From JANMMJ01 sp964543235 (lineage in GTDB: Bacteria > Pseudomonadota > Alphaproteobacteria > Rhizobiales > Aestuariivirgaceae): a DNA stretch of 64,000 nt. The notes beneath the pieces were generated by a model. The model ran no database searches, was not told the DNA's origin, and saw nothing but the letters and a program-made list of their open reading frames with translations. Positions 50,052-59,741 of the stretch are shown piece by piece (position 1 is the stretch's first letter; every line of letters starts with the position of its first letter). Made by a program: the position numbers and the translations under genes. The stretch lies in NCBI GenBank assembly GCA_964543235.1, contig CAZIXE010000004.1, positions 1 through 64,000 on the forward strand, in the 5' to 3' direction.

Positions 50052-50906
50052 TCACCGGCTCCACAGGGTCAGTCGGCCCAGGAACCGCTGCACAATGCCC
50101 GTGCAGGCCAGCACCGGCAGGATGATGACCAGGGTCGCGGCGGAGAAATTGGCCCATTCCTCGCCGTCACCACCGACCTGCGCCTCCTTCATCGACAACT
50201 GCCCCACGGCCCAGGGTGGCAATGTCATGGCATGGTCGCCGGCCAGCAGTGCTGCGAACAGATATTCGTTCCAGCACAGGGTGAAGACGATGAGGCCCGA
50301 GGCCGCGAGACCACCCACAATCATCGGCAGCACGATGGAAATCAGGATGCGCAGCTGCGAAGCGCCATCGAGGATCGCCGATTCCTCCTGGGGACTGGCC
50401 TTCTCGCCGAAGACCGGCCGGAGGAGCCAGAAGGCGACCGGCAGGTTCACGGCCGTGTAGACGAGGATGAGCAGAACCGGCGTATCGATCAGACCCACCG
50501 TCCGGGCCATGACATAGAGCGGCAGCACCGCGACCATGGGCGGCAGGACCCGCGTCGCCAGCACACCGGTAAAGATGGCGTGGGGCCGCAGTCCTGCAAA
50601 GCGCCCGTCATGCGGCAGCCGCGTCAGCGCAAAGACCGCGAGGCTGGCCAGCGTCATGGTCAGCACCGTGGCCCCGCTGCCGACCACCAGCGAATTGAGA
50701 AAGCGCCGGAACAGCAGATCATTGTCGCCCCCGAAGATGAAGCGCCAGGCGCGCAGCGTCGGCTCGAAATCGACGAACGGGAGGTAGTAGGGGCCGAACA
50801 TGATGGCGGCTTCGGACTTGAGCGAGGTGACGGCCATCCACAGGAACGGAAACAGGCAGACGCCCGTCCACAATCCAAGCACGGTGTAGATGGCAAGCTT
50901 TTTCAC
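50052..50906 (-). CDS. orphan sugar-type ABC transporter permease (MalG-like)
   Basis: A permease of about 284 residues with six hydrophobic segments and the EAA-loop pattern EESAILDGASQLRILISIVLPMIVGGL. The N-terminus VKKLAIYTVLGLWTGVCLFPFLWMAVTSLK suggests a GTG start at 50906; a longer reading to 51005 lacks a hydrophobic or family-like sequence. Importers of this class need a second permease, a binding protein and an ATPase, none adjacent. It looks like the remnant, or the separated last gene, of a sugar or polyol transporter operon. Confidence 0.82.
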   Translation of the reverse strand: MKKLAIYTVLGLWTGVCLFPFLWMAVTSLKSEAAIMFGPYYLPFVDFEPTLRAWRFIFGGDNDLLFRRFLNSLVVGSGATVLTMTLASLAVFALTRLPHDGRFAGLRPHAIFTGVLATRVLPPMVAVLPLYVMARTVGLIDTPVLLILVYTAVNLPVAFWLLRPVFGEKASPQEESAILDGASQLRILISIVLPMIVGGLAASGLIVFTLCWNEYLFAALLAGDHAMTLPPWAVGQLSMKEAQVGGDGEEWANFSAATLVIILPVLACTGIVQRFLGRLTLWSR

Positions 50907-51069
50907 GGCGGATCCGGCATGTCGGCCAAGGGCTGAGCAGCATCTGATGCCGTTCAGCCTATCCCATGGACGCATATTGAGCCATCCCCGGCGCCGCAAA
51001 GCCATGCTTTATCCAGCGCGGCAGGGCTGCTAGAAGCCCCGCAACCCTTGACATCGATCGAATCCCGAC

Positions 51070-54045
51070 ATGGACGACAAGCCCCAGAAAACCGACCGTT
51101 ATCGCGACACGGTCTTCCTGCCGCAAACCAGCTTCGCCATGCGCGCCGGCCTGCCGCAGAAAGAGCCCGAACTGCTCAAACGCTGGCAGGCGATGGACAT
51201 CTATGCGCGGCTGCGCGAGGCCTCCAGGGGGCGAGAGAAGTTCGTGCTGCACGATGGCCCGCCCTATGCCAACGGCAACATCCATATCGGCCATGCCCTG
51301 AACAAGATCCTCAAGGACTTCATCACCCGGTCTTTCCAGATGCTGGGCTATGACTCGAACTATGTCCCCGGCTGGGACTGCCACGGGCTGCCCATCGAAT
51401 GGAAGATCGAGGAGGAATACCGGAGCAAGGGCAAGAACAAGGATGCGGTGCCGGTCAACGAGTTCCGCCAGGAATGCCGCGCCTTCGCCCAGAAATGGCT
51501 CGACATCCAGAGCGGCGAGTTCCAGCGCCTCGGCGTGGTCGGCGACTGGAAGAACCCCTATACCACCATGGCCTATGCCGCCGAGGCGCAGATTGCCCGT
51601 GAACTCATGAAATTTGCCGCCTCCGGCCAGCTCTACCGTGGCTCCAAGCCGGTGATGTGGTCGGTCGTCGAGAAGACGGCGCTGGCCGAAGCCGAGGTCG
51701 AGTATCAGGACTACACCAGCGATACGATTTATGTCGCGTTTCCTTGTCAATTTGTTGTTCGAACAGGCGCTCAAATTCTTCCGGGCCACGTGGAGTGGAA
51801 TGAGCTTGCGAAGCGAGAATCAGCCGACAAAGCAAACTTGCCTGCTCAAGTTGTAATTTGGACCACGACACCCTGGACAATTCCGGGTAACAGAGCGGTA
51901 TCATTTTCGTCCAAGATCTCCTACGGCCTCTACCGCGTGACAAAAGCTAGTGCCGACAATTGGGCGAAGGTCGGTGCCCGCTACGTTTTGGCTGACAGGC
52001 TCGCCGAAGAGGTTTTCAAGTCTTTTCGGGTCGAGAGCTTTGAGAGGATACGCACCATTGATCGAACGACGTTGTCAGTTGGAGAGTGTAACCATCCGCT
52101 CTGGCAGTACAATAGCACGTACAGTTTTAGGGTCCCGCTCCTCGAAGGCGAGCATGTCACCGAGGATGCCGGCACCGGCTTCGTGCACACCGCGCCCGGT
52201 CACGGCGCCGACGACTTCGACATCTGGGAGGCCAATCTCGAGAAATTGAAGGCGATGGGGATCGACACGACGATCCCCTTCACCGTCGACGCCGACGGTT
52301 TCTTCACCCGCGAGGCACCGGGCTTCGAGGGCAGGAGGGTCATCACCGACAAGGGCGACAAGGGCGATGCCAACGACGCGGTGATCCGTGCCCTGATCGA
52401 TGCCGGCGCGCTGATCGCCCGCGGGCGGCTGAAGCACCAGTATCCCCATTCCTGGCGTTCCAAGAAGCCGATCATCTTCCGCAACACGCCGCAATGGTTC
52501 ATCTCGATGTCCGAGAAGGGCCTGCGGGAGACGGCGCTGAAAGCGATCGACGCCACCCGCTTCGTGCCGCCCGCCGGCCAGAACCGCCTGCGCGGCATGA
52601 TCGAGCAGCGCCCCGACTGGGTGATTTCCAGGCAGCGCGCCTGGGGTGTTCCCATCACCGTCTTCGTGAACCGCAAGACCGGAAAAATCCTCCATGATAA
52701 CAAGGTGAACGAGCGGATTGCGGAATCGTTTTCGCAAGAGGGCGCCGACGCCTGGTTTGCCGATGGCGCCGCCCAGCGTTTCCTCGGCAACGACTACGAT
52801 GCTGCCGACTGGGAGATGGTGAAGGACATCCTCGATGTCTGGTTCGATTCCGGCTCGACTCATGCCTTCGTCCTCGAACAGCGGCCCGACCTCAAATGGC
52901 CGGCCGATGTCTATCTCGAAGGCTCCGACCAGCACCGCGGCTGGTTCCACTCCTCGCTGCTCGAGAGCTGCGGCACCCGCGGCCGCGCGCCCTACGACAT
53001 CGTCATCACCCACGGCTTCACCATGGCGGAGGATGGCCGCAAGATGTCGAAGTCGCTCGGCAACCAGGTTTTCCCGCAGGACGTCATCAAGCAGTCCGGC
53101 GCCGATATCCTGAGACTGTGGGTGGCCTCCACCGACTATGCCGACGACCAGCGCATCGGCCCCGAGATCCTGAAAGCGAACGCCGAGAGCTACCGCAAGC
53201 TCCGCAACACCATGCGCTACATTCTTGGCGCGCTTGATGGCCTGAAGGACTGGGAACAGGTCCATTGCCTCGACATGCCCGAGCTCGAACGCTACGTGCT
53301 GCACAAGCTGCATGAACTCGACGGTCAGGTGATGACGGCCTACCGCAACTTCGACTACCGCCGCATCCATTCGCTGCTCGGCCACTTCATGAATGTCGAT
53401 CTTTCCGCTTTCTATTTCGACATCAGGAAGGACTCGCTCTATTGCGATCCCTCGTCGAGCCTGAGGCGGAGAGCCTGCCGGACTGTCATGGACCAGCTCT
53501 TCCACTGCCTCACCACTTGGCTCGCGCCGATCCTGCCCTTCACCATGGAGGAGGCGTGGCTGTCACGCTTTTCGGGTGAGGGCTCCTCGGTGCACCTGAT
53601 GCCTTTTGCGAAGACCCCGGCGGAATGGGCCGCGCCCGAGCTTGCCGCAAAGTGGGAGAAGATTCGCGAAGTCCGCTCCGTCATCACCGGGGCGCTCGAG
53701 ATCGAGCGGCAGGCGAAGAAGACCATCGGCTCGGCCCTCGAGGCGGCACCGGACGTCTTCGTGTCCAATGCCGGCTATGTCGAGGCGCTGAAGGGCGTCG
53801 ATCTTGCTGAAGTCGCGATCACCTCCGGCGCCACGCTGATCGAAAGTGAGGGCCCCGCGGATGCCTTCCGCCTCGACGAGGTGAAAGGCGTCGCCGTGGT
53901 CTTCAGGCCCGCGCGCGGCCGCAAGTGTGCAAGGTCCTGGAAGATCACGCCGGAAGTCGGCAGCGATCCCGATTTCCCGGACATCACGCCGCGCGATGCC
54001 GAGGCCGTGCGCGAATGGCAGCGCCGTTTCGGGAAGACGGTCTAG
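51070..54045 (+). CDS. ileS: isoleucine--tRNA ligase
   Basis: Class I synthetase of 991 residues. HIGH motif HIGH (72-75), KMSKS (658-662), CP1 editing domain with WTTTPWTIPGNRAV and GTGFVHTAPGHGADDF, and the anticodon-binding helices are present. It has the bacterial (IleRS1) layout, but I see no Cys-rich C-terminal zinc motif; only single Cys residues occur near the end. Codons for about residues 218-357 (51721-52140) are much less GC-rich than the rest. First gene of a core run with lspA. Confidence 0.95.
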   Translation: MDDKPQKTDRYRDTVFLPQTSFAMRAGLPQKEPELLKRWQAMDIYARLREASRGREKFVLHDGPPYANGNIHIGHALNKILKDFITRSFQMLGYDSNYVPGWDCHGLPIEWKIEEEYRSKGKNKDAVPVNEFRQECRAFAQKWLDIQSGEFQRLGVVGDWKNPYTTMAYAAEAQIARELMKFAASGQLYRGSKPVMWSVVEKTALAEAEVEYQDYTSDTIYVAFPCQFVVRTGAQILPGHVEWNELAKRESADKANLPAQVVIWTTTPWTIPGNRAVSFSSKISYGLYRVTKASADNWAKVGARYVLADRLAEEVFKSFRVESFERIRTIDRTTLSVGECNHPLWQYNSTYSFRVPLLEGEHVTEDAGTGFVHTAPGHGADDFDIWEANLEKLKAMGIDTTIPFTVDADGFFTREAPGFEGRRVITDKGDKGDANDAVIRALIDAGALIARGRLKHQYPHSWRSKKPIIFRNTPQWFISMSEKGLRETALKAIDATRFVPPAGQNRLRGMIEQRPDWVISRQRAWGVPITVFVNRKTGKILHDNKVNERIAESFSQEGADAWFADGAAQRFLGNDYDAADWEMVKDILDVWFDSGSTHAFVLEQRPDLKWPADVYLEGSDQHRGWFHSSLLESCGTRGRAPYDIVITHGFTMAEDGRKMSKSLGNQVFPQDVIKQSGADILRLWVASTDYADDQRIGPEILKANAESYRKLRNTMRYILGALDGLKDWEQVHCLDMPELERYVLHKLHELDGQVMTAYRNFDYRRIHSLLGHFMNVDLSAFYFDIRKDSLYCDPSSSLRRRACRTVMDQLFHCLTTWLAPILPFTMEEAWLSRFSGEGSSVHLMPFAKTPAEWAAPELAAKWEKIREVRSVITGALEIERQAKKTIGSALEAAPDVFVSNAGYVEALKGVDLAEVAITSGATLIESEGPADAFRLDEVKGVAVVFRPARGRKCARSWKITPEVGSDPDFPDITPRDAEAVREWQRRFGKTV

Positions 54046-54095
54046 TGTGGCATTCCGCCGGCAGCAGCGGGGGCCCGCGCCGGGGAGGCGTTTGA

Positions 54096-54578
54096 ATGTG
54101 GGGCCCCTTGTCGGCGCTGGGCCTGGTGCTCGCCGTGCTGACCTTTGCCGTCGACCAGCTGCACAAATGGTGGCTCCTGGACGTGTTCCGCATTGCCGAG
54201 CGCCAGCCGGTGACGCTCGTTCCCGGCTTCGACATGATCCTCGTCTGGAACCGCGGCATCTCCTATGGCTGGTTTGCCAGCCATGAAGCGAGCACCCGCT
54301 GGATCCTGGTCGGCGTGAGCCTCGTGGTGACGGCTTTCCTGTGGCGCTGGCTGACCCGTTCACGCCGGCCGCTGACCGCGGCCGCCCTCGGCCTGATCAT
54401 CGGCGCGGCGCTCGCCAACGCCCTGGACCGCGTGATTCACGGTGCGGTTGTGGACATGTTCCATTTTCACGTGGGCGACTTCAGTTGGTATGTCTTTAAC
54501 CTGGCCGATGTAGCAATCGTTGCCGGGGTAGGGTTACTGCTCTATGAATCCGTTGCCGAGGGCCGCCGGGGGACCTGA
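54096..54578 (+). CDS. lspA: lipoprotein signal peptidase (signal peptidase II)
   Basis: A 160-residue inner-membrane aspartyl protease with four hydrophobic segments that cleaves prolipoproteins. The catalytic pair is Asp120 (GAVVDMFHFH) and Asp138 (FNLADVAI), with NALDRVIHG before it. A GGGGAGG site precedes the ATG. It follows ileS, as in many bacteria, and precedes a lipoprotein gene that would be one of its substrates. Confidence 0.94.
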   Translation: MWGPLSALGLVLAVLTFAVDQLHKWWLLDVFRIAERQPVTLVPGFDMILVWNRGISYGWFASHEASTRWILVGVSLVVTAFLWRWLTRSRRPLTAAALGLIIGAALANALDRVIHGAVVDMFHFHVGDFSWYVFNLADVAIVAGVGLLLYESVAEGRRGT

Positions 54579-54629
54579 GCCCCGCTTTCGCCGCAAACGA
54601 AGGCTAGGGAAGGCCGTCTGAGTGGGAAG

Positions 54630-55154
54630 ATGCTGCCGATGTTCCGAGTGACCAATGTCGCCATGCTGCTGGCCGTGGGCGTGATCGTCCAGGGCTGCGG
54701 CAGTACTGCTCGCATGGGCGAGATGCTGGGCGTGAGCAAATCGTCGCCGGACGAAACCCAGATCCGCACCACCCAGACGCTGTCCATGCCGCCCGATCTG
54801 CAGCTGCGCCCGCCCGCAGGTGAAGTCGCCGAGGAGGACGGCCAGCCGGCCAGCGTGGCTGCCCGCACCGCAGCCTCGAACCCGCCGGCCGATGCCACCG
54901 GCCAGGCCTATGACGGTGCCGATGTCGCCGTGGCCGATCCCGCACCGCAGCCGGCCGCACCGGTCAGGACCTTCGATCCCACCGCCGACATCTATGCCAA
55001 GTACGGCATATCCAAGACCAAGCCCGATGGTACGCCGAAGACCGAGGAAGAGCTGCGCAACGAGTTGCGGGCGGCCCAGCTTGCCGCCAAGCGCCGCGAG
55101 AACCCCAACTACGGCACCATCTTCAACATCGGCGAGCTGTTCAGGGACGGTTGA
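54630..55154 (+). CDS. DUF3035 lipoprotein
   Basis: A 174-residue predicted lipoprotein. The signal sequence ends in a lipobox VQGC with acceptor Cys at about 23. The rest is Pro/Ala-rich and low in hydrophobic residues, with the family-like SMPPDLQLRPP stretch and a C-terminal KTEEELRNELRAAQLAAKRRENPNYGTIFNIGELF. DUF3035 proteins (sometimes called BamF-like) are typical of alphaproteobacteria in this ileS-lspA context; a role in outer-membrane assembly is suspected, not shown here. Confidence 0.87.
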   Translation: MLPMFRVTNVAMLLAVGVIVQGCGSTARMGEMLGVSKSSPDETQIRTTQTLSMPPDLQLRPPAGEVAEEDGQPASVAARTAASNPPADATGQAYDGADVAVADPAPQPAAPVRTFDPTADIYAKYGISKTKPDGTPKTEEELRNELRAAQLAAKRRENPNYGTIFNIGELFRDG

Positions 55155-55170
55155 TTACGCCGAATTGTGT

Positions 55171-55198
55171 TTGACTTGGCCTGCCGCCGCCCTAAATC
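55171..55198 (+). promoter_or_regulatory. candidate promoter for the M16 peptidase pair
   Basis: TTGACT at 55171 and TAAATC at 55193 with a 16-base spacer, ending 42 bases before the first M16 start. Confidence 0.4.
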
Positions 55199-55240
55199 CA
55201 CTGATCGATATCCGGCGTCGCGCCGGCTGAGGAGCAAGCG

Positions 55241-56629
55241 ATGCGTCACCTGAAGGCTGGCCTGGTAGCGGCGACATTGTGGCTGGCCGCGGCATTTCCG
55301 GCCTTGGCCCTCAGCATCGACGTGGCGACCTTCACGCTCGACAATGGCATGCAGGTGGTGGTGATCCCCGATCACCGTGCCCCCGTCGTCACCCACATGG
55401 TCTGGTACCGCGCCGGGGCGGCGGACGAACCCGAAGGCGAGGCGGGTGTTGCGCATTTCCTCGAACATCTCCTGTTCAAGGGCACGCCGAAGGTGCCGGC
55501 CGGCCAGTTCAGCCAGATTGTCCGCAACAATGGCGGCGAGGAGAACGCCTTCACCGCCCAGGACTATACCGCCTACTACCAGCGCATCGCCAAGGAGCGC
55601 CTGGGCCTGGTGATGGAACTCGAAGCCGACCGCATGCAGAACCTGATCCTGACCGACAAGGAGGTCCTGCCCGAGCGCGACGTGATCCTCGAAGAGCGCC
55701 GCGAGCGCACCGAGAACAATCCGCAGAGCCTGCTCGGCGAGCAGGTGACGGCGGCGCTTTATACCGCCCATCCCTATGGCAAGCCGGTGATCGGCTGGCG
55801 CAGCCAGATGGAGCAGCTTTCGAAGGAAGACGCCATCAGCTTCTACCGCCGCCACTACACCCCCGCCAATGCCGTACTGGTGGTGGCGGGCGATGTCACC
55901 CGCGAGGAAGTCGAGAAGCTCGCCCGGGAACACTACGGCAAGCTGACCAACAGCTTCGACCCGCAGTCGCGCCTGCGCGTGGCCGAGCCCGATCCGATCG
56001 CTGCGCGGCGGGTGCTCATGACCGACCCGCGCGCCGGCTCGCCGCTCATCCAGAGGAGCTATCTTGCCCCTTCCTACCGCACGGCCGCACCGCGCGAGGC
56101 CGAGGCCCTTGACCTTCTGGCCGAGATCATCGGCGGCGGCGCCACCAGCCGCCTGTATCGCCGGCTGGTTGTCCAGGAAGGCATCGCGGCCTACACCGCT
56201 GCCTGGTACTCCGGAGACTATCTTGATTACGGGACCTTCGGCATCTACGGCTCGCCCGTGCCCGGCGGCGACATCGACAAGCTCGAAGCCGGCATCGACG
56301 CGGTGCTGGCCGGCGTCGTCAAGGATGGCGTCAGCCCCGATGAACTGGACCGGGCGAAGAACCGGCTGCTGGCCGATGCGATCTATGCACTCGACAGCCA
56401 GTCGACGCTCGCCCGCATCTTCGGCACGGCCCTGGCAACCGGGGCGAGCGTGGCCGACGTGCTCGGCTGGGAGAAGCAGGTGGAGCAGGTCACCGTCGCG
56501 GATGTGAAGGCGGCGGCCGTCAAGGTGCTCGATATCCGCCGCTCCGTGACCGGCATCCTGCAGCCGGGCGAGAACGCCGAAGCAAGCGCCCCGCCGCCCG
56601 TCGAATTGCCGGCATCATCGGTGAACTGA
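55241..56629 (+). CDS. M16-family zinc peptidase, catalytic subunit
   Basis: A 462-residue exported peptidase. After a signal peptide (cleavage near ALALS, about 24) the inverted zinc motif HFLEH (72-76) with the downstream Glu in the ENAFTAQDYTAYYQ/ELEADRMQNL region marks an active pitrilysin-type enzyme. The C-terminal half carries the second M16 fold with YR pairs in GGATSRLYRRLV. It should act in the periplasm as a partner of the next gene product, 20 bases downstream. Confidence 0.92.
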   Translation: MRHLKAGLVAATLWLAAAFPALALSIDVATFTLDNGMQVVVIPDHRAPVVTHMVWYRAGAADEPEGEAGVAHFLEHLLFKGTPKVPAGQFSQIVRNNGGEENAFTAQDYTAYYQRIAKERLGLVMELEADRMQNLILTDKEVLPERDVILEERRERTENNPQSLLGEQVTAALYTAHPYGKPVIGWRSQMEQLSKEDAISFYRRHYTPANAVLVVAGDVTREEVEKLAREHYGKLTNSFDPQSRLRVAEPDPIAARRVLMTDPRAGSPLIQRSYLAPSYRTAAPREAEALDLLAEIIGGGATSRLYRRLVVQEGIAAYTAAWYSGDYLDYGTFGIYGSPVPGGDIDKLEAGIDAVLAGVVKDGVSPDELDRAKNRLLADAIYALDSQSTLARIFGTALATGASVADVLGWEKQVEQVTVADVKAAAVKVLDIRRSVTGILQPGENAEASAPPPVELPASSVN

Positions 56630-56649
56630 GTGAATGGAGAGCTGATTTC

Positions 56650-57981
56650 ATGAGTACCGCCACCCGGCTCCTTGCTCTGCTCATCCTGGTCATTGCGGGA
56701 CTTGGCCGCGCCGAGGCCATGACAGTCCGCGAGGTGGTCAGTTCCAAGGGCATTACGGCCTGGCTCGTCGAGGACCACACCATTCCGCTCATTGCCATGA
56801 GTTTCTCCTTCGATGGAGGCAGCGCCCAGGACCCGCCTGGCAAGGAAGGCCTTGCGCATTTCCTGACCGGCATGCTCGATGAGGGTGCGGGCCCGCTTTC
56901 GAGTGCCGACTTCCAGCAGCGCCGCGACGATCTCGCGGTGAAACTGTCCTTCGATGCGAGCTTCGACCGCTTTGAAGGCGAATTCCAGACACTGAGCCGC
57001 AATCGCGACGCCGCCTTCGGCCTGCTGAAGCTTGCCGTCACCTATCCGCATTTCGACCCCGAGCCGATGGAGCGGGTGCGCGGCCAGTTCCTGATTGCCG
57101 CCCGGCAGAATGCCGAGGATCCCGACCGCCTGGCCTCCCGCGCCTGGATGCAGACCGGGTTCGGCGGGCACCCCTACGGCCGCGACAGCGAGGGCAATGC
57201 CACAACGCTTGCCGCCATCACCACGGCCGATCTGAAGGACCTTCACCGCAGGCTCTTCACCCGCCGGAGCCTTAAGGTTGCCGTGGTCGGCGACATCGAT
57301 GCCGAGAGCCTTTCGCGCCTGCTGGACGAGACCTTCGGCGACCTGCCCGACACCGAGCCGCTGGCGCCGCCGCCTGTCGTCAGCTTTGCCAAGGGCCCGG
57401 TGCTCAAGGTCGTGGACCGCGACATTCCCCAGAGCATCATCATGTTCGGCCATGACGGCATCCTGCGCTCCGACAAGGACTTCATCCCGGCCTACGTGAT
57501 GAGTTTCATCCTGGGCGGCGGCGGCTTCGGCTCGCGCCTGACCGAAGAGGTGCGCGAGAAGCGCGGCCTCACCTACGGCATCGGCACCGGCCTCTATCCC
57601 CTCGACCATGCCGGCCTCTACCTCGGCTCGGTCAGCACCCGCAACGACAAGGCCGCCGAAGTGATCGAGGTCGTGAAGGATGTCATGCGCCGCTTTGCCG
57701 AGGAGGGGCCGACGGAAAAGGAACTCCGCGACGCCAAGACCTATCTGACCGGCTCCTATGCCCTGCGCTTTGACTCGAATGCCAAGATCGCCAGCCAGCT
57801 GCTGGGGCTTCAGCAGGAGAATCTCGGCATGGACTACATTGACAGGCGCAACGGCCTGGTCGAGGCCGTGACCCTGGAACAGGTGAGGGAACAGGCCCGC
57901 CGCCTGATCCGGCCCGACGAGCTGACAATCACCATCGTCGGCAAACCGGTGGGAATTCCACATTCCGGCTCGTCCGGCTGA
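56650..57981 (+). CDS. M16-family peptidase homologue, non-catalytic subunit
   Basis: A 443-residue exported M16 homologue with signal peptide (cleavage near GRAEA). At the zinc-motif position it reads HFLTGML instead of HxxEH, so the catalytic Glu and second His are lost, while the C-terminal GGGFGSRLTEEVREKRGLTY substrate-binding region is kept. Such pairs form a heterodimer in which this subunit provides the R/Y substrate-binding residues. Confidence 0.92.
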   Translation: MSTATRLLALLILVIAGLGRAEAMTVREVVSSKGITAWLVEDHTIPLIAMSFSFDGGSAQDPPGKEGLAHFLTGMLDEGAGPLSSADFQQRRDDLAVKLSFDASFDRFEGEFQTLSRNRDAAFGLLKLAVTYPHFDPEPMERVRGQFLIAARQNAEDPDRLASRAWMQTGFGGHPYGRDSEGNATTLAAITTADLKDLHRRLFTRRSLKVAVVGDIDAESLSRLLDETFGDLPDTEPLAPPPVVSFAKGPVLKVVDRDIPQSIIMFGHDGILRSDKDFIPAYVMSFILGGGGFGSRLTEEVREKRGLTYGIGTGLYPLDHAGLYLGSVSTRNDKAAEVIEVVKDVMRRFAEEGPTEKELRDAKTYLTGSYALRFDSNAKIASQLLGLQQENLGMDYIDRRNGLVEAVTLEQVREQARRLIRPDELTITIVGKPVGIPHSGSSG

Positions 57982-58007
57982 CCCGCGAATCTGCTAGAAC
58001 GGCGGCC

Positions 58008-59732
58008 ATGCCCATCAGGAGACTGGCCGAAGGCACCATCAACCGCATCGCCGCCGGCGAGGTGATCGAACGCCCCGCCAGCGTCGTCAAGGAACTGGTC
58101 GAGAATGCCCTGGATGCCGGCGCGCACAGGGTTGAGGCCGTCTTTCGCGGCGGCGGCAAGGCGCTGATCCGGGTCAGCGACGATGGCTGCGGCATGCCGC
58201 CCGAAGACCTGGCGCTCGCCGTCGAGCGCCACGCCACCTCCAAGCTTGCCGACGACGATCTCGTCGATATCCGCACCCTGGGTTTTCGTGGCGAGGCACT
58301 GCCCTCGATCGGCGCGGTAAGCCGCATGACCATCGTGTCACGCGCCGCGGGCCGCGATGCCCACGCCATCACCCTGTCCGGCGGAGTTCGCGAACCCATC
58401 CGCCCGGCGGCACGCACTGCCGGCACCGAGGTCACGGTCAGCGATCTGTTCTTCGCCGTGCCGGCAAGGCTCAAGTTCCTCAAGGGCGATCGTGCCGAGA
58501 CGGCCGAAGCCGCCGAAGTCGTCCGCCGTCTCGCGCTTGCCCATCCGGCGACCGGTTTCACCTTCGCGTCGGAAGACCGCCGCCTCATCGACCTGCCGCC
58601 GGGTGACGATCAGAAGCTCCGCATCCGCCGCATCCTGGGAGCGGAGTTCCTGGACAATGCCAGGCCCTTCTCTGCGGTGGCGGAGGATGTCGAGGTGTCG
58701 GGCTTTGCCGGCCTGCCAACCTTCAGCCGCGCCCAGGCCAGCATGCAGTACGTCTTTGTCAATGGCCGGCCGGTGCGCGACAAGCTGCTGGCCGGCGCCA
58801 TCCGCGGCGCCTATGCCGATCTGATGATGGCCGCCCGCTTTCCGGCCCTTGTCCTCTTTCTGACCTGCCCGCCGTCGCGCGTTGACGTCAATGTGCATCC
58901 GGCCAAGGCGGAAGTCAGGTTTCGTGACGCTGGCCTGATAAGAAGCCTCATTGTCGGGGCCATCCGGTCCGCCCTGGGGCGCAACACAGTTGGCGGTGAT
59001 ACCCACCTCGCCCGGGCCATGACGGCGAGCTTCCGTCCCGCACCGGCGTTCGCGCCGGCTGGCTTTGCCGAGCGCCAGGCAGCCTTCGCCATGGCAATGC
59101 CGCTCGAGGCCCCTCCGCACGAAGACGGATCGGCCAATGCCGCGGATGCAAGCCATCCGCTTGGCGTCGCGCGGGCCCAGCTCCATGACAATTACATCGT
59201 CGCCCAATCGAGCGCCGGCATGGTGCTGGTCGATCAGCATGCCGCCCATGAGCGCCTCGTCTATGAGCGTCTCAAGCGCGAGCGCGAGGGGCAAGGGATT
59301 GCCGTTCAGCCTCTGCTGGTACCCGAAGTCATCGACCTTGATCCCGTCCAGATCGAACGCCTGATGACGGCCCAGGATCTGCTTGGGCCCGCGGGACTGG
59401 CATTGGAGCCCTTCGGCGAAACTGCAGTCATCGTCCGCGAGGCACCTGCCGCCGTGGCCGGCGGCGACATTGCCGGCCTGGTCAGGGACCTCGCCGACGA
59501 GCTGGCCGTCGAAGGGACGAGCAACACCCTTGAGGAGCGCATCAACAAGGTGCTGGCGACCATGGCGTGCCACCATTCGGTGCGCGCCGGCCGGAAGCTG
59601 AAGCCCGAGGAGATGAATGCGTTGTTGCGCGAAATGGAAGCAACCCCCAATGCCGGCCAGTGCAACCACGGCCGTCCAACCTTCGTCGAACTCAAGCTTG
59701 CCGATATCGAAAGGCTCTTCGGGCGGCGCTGA
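58008..59732 (+). CDS. mutL: DNA mismatch repair protein MutL (endonuclease type)
   Basis: A 574-residue mismatch repair protein. The GHKL ATPase domain has ERPASVVKELVENALDAGA, DDGCGM and TLGFRGEALPSI. The C-terminal domain keeps the endonuclease motifs DQHAAHERLVYE (DQHA-x2-E-x4-E), ACHHSVRAG and CNHGRPT, so this MutL should nick DNA itself, as in bacteria without MutH. It begins 26 bases after the M16 gene. Confidence 0.95.
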   Translation: MPIRRLAEGTINRIAAGEVIERPASVVKELVENALDAGAHRVEAVFRGGGKALIRVSDDGCGMPPEDLALAVERHATSKLADDDLVDIRTLGFRGEALPSIGAVSRMTIVSRAAGRDAHAITLSGGVREPIRPAARTAGTEVTVSDLFFAVPARLKFLKGDRAETAEAAEVVRRLALAHPATGFTFASEDRRLIDLPPGDDQKLRIRRILGAEFLDNARPFSAVAEDVEVSGFAGLPTFSRAQASMQYVFVNGRPVRDKLLAGAIRGAYADLMMAARFPALVLFLTCPPSRVDVNVHPAKAEVRFRDAGLIRSLIVGAIRSALGRNTVGGDTHLARAMTASFRPAPAFAPAGFAERQAAFAMAMPLEAPPHEDGSANAADASHPLGVARAQLHDNYIVAQSSAGMVLVDQHAAHERLVYERLKREREGQGIAVQPLLVPEVIDLDPVQIERLMTAQDLLGPAGLALEPFGETAVIVREAPAAVAGGDIAGLVRDLADELAVEGTSNTLEERINKVLATMACHHSVRAGRKLKPEEMNALLREMEATPNAGQCNHGRPTFVELKLADIERLFGRR

Positions 59733-59741
59733 GTGGCAGCC

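Noticed and set aside
51047..51052. TTGACA hexamer just before ileS
   Set aside because: It ends only 17 bases before the start codon, so it cannot be the -35 box for a leader-containing ileS transcript, and no -10 box follows.
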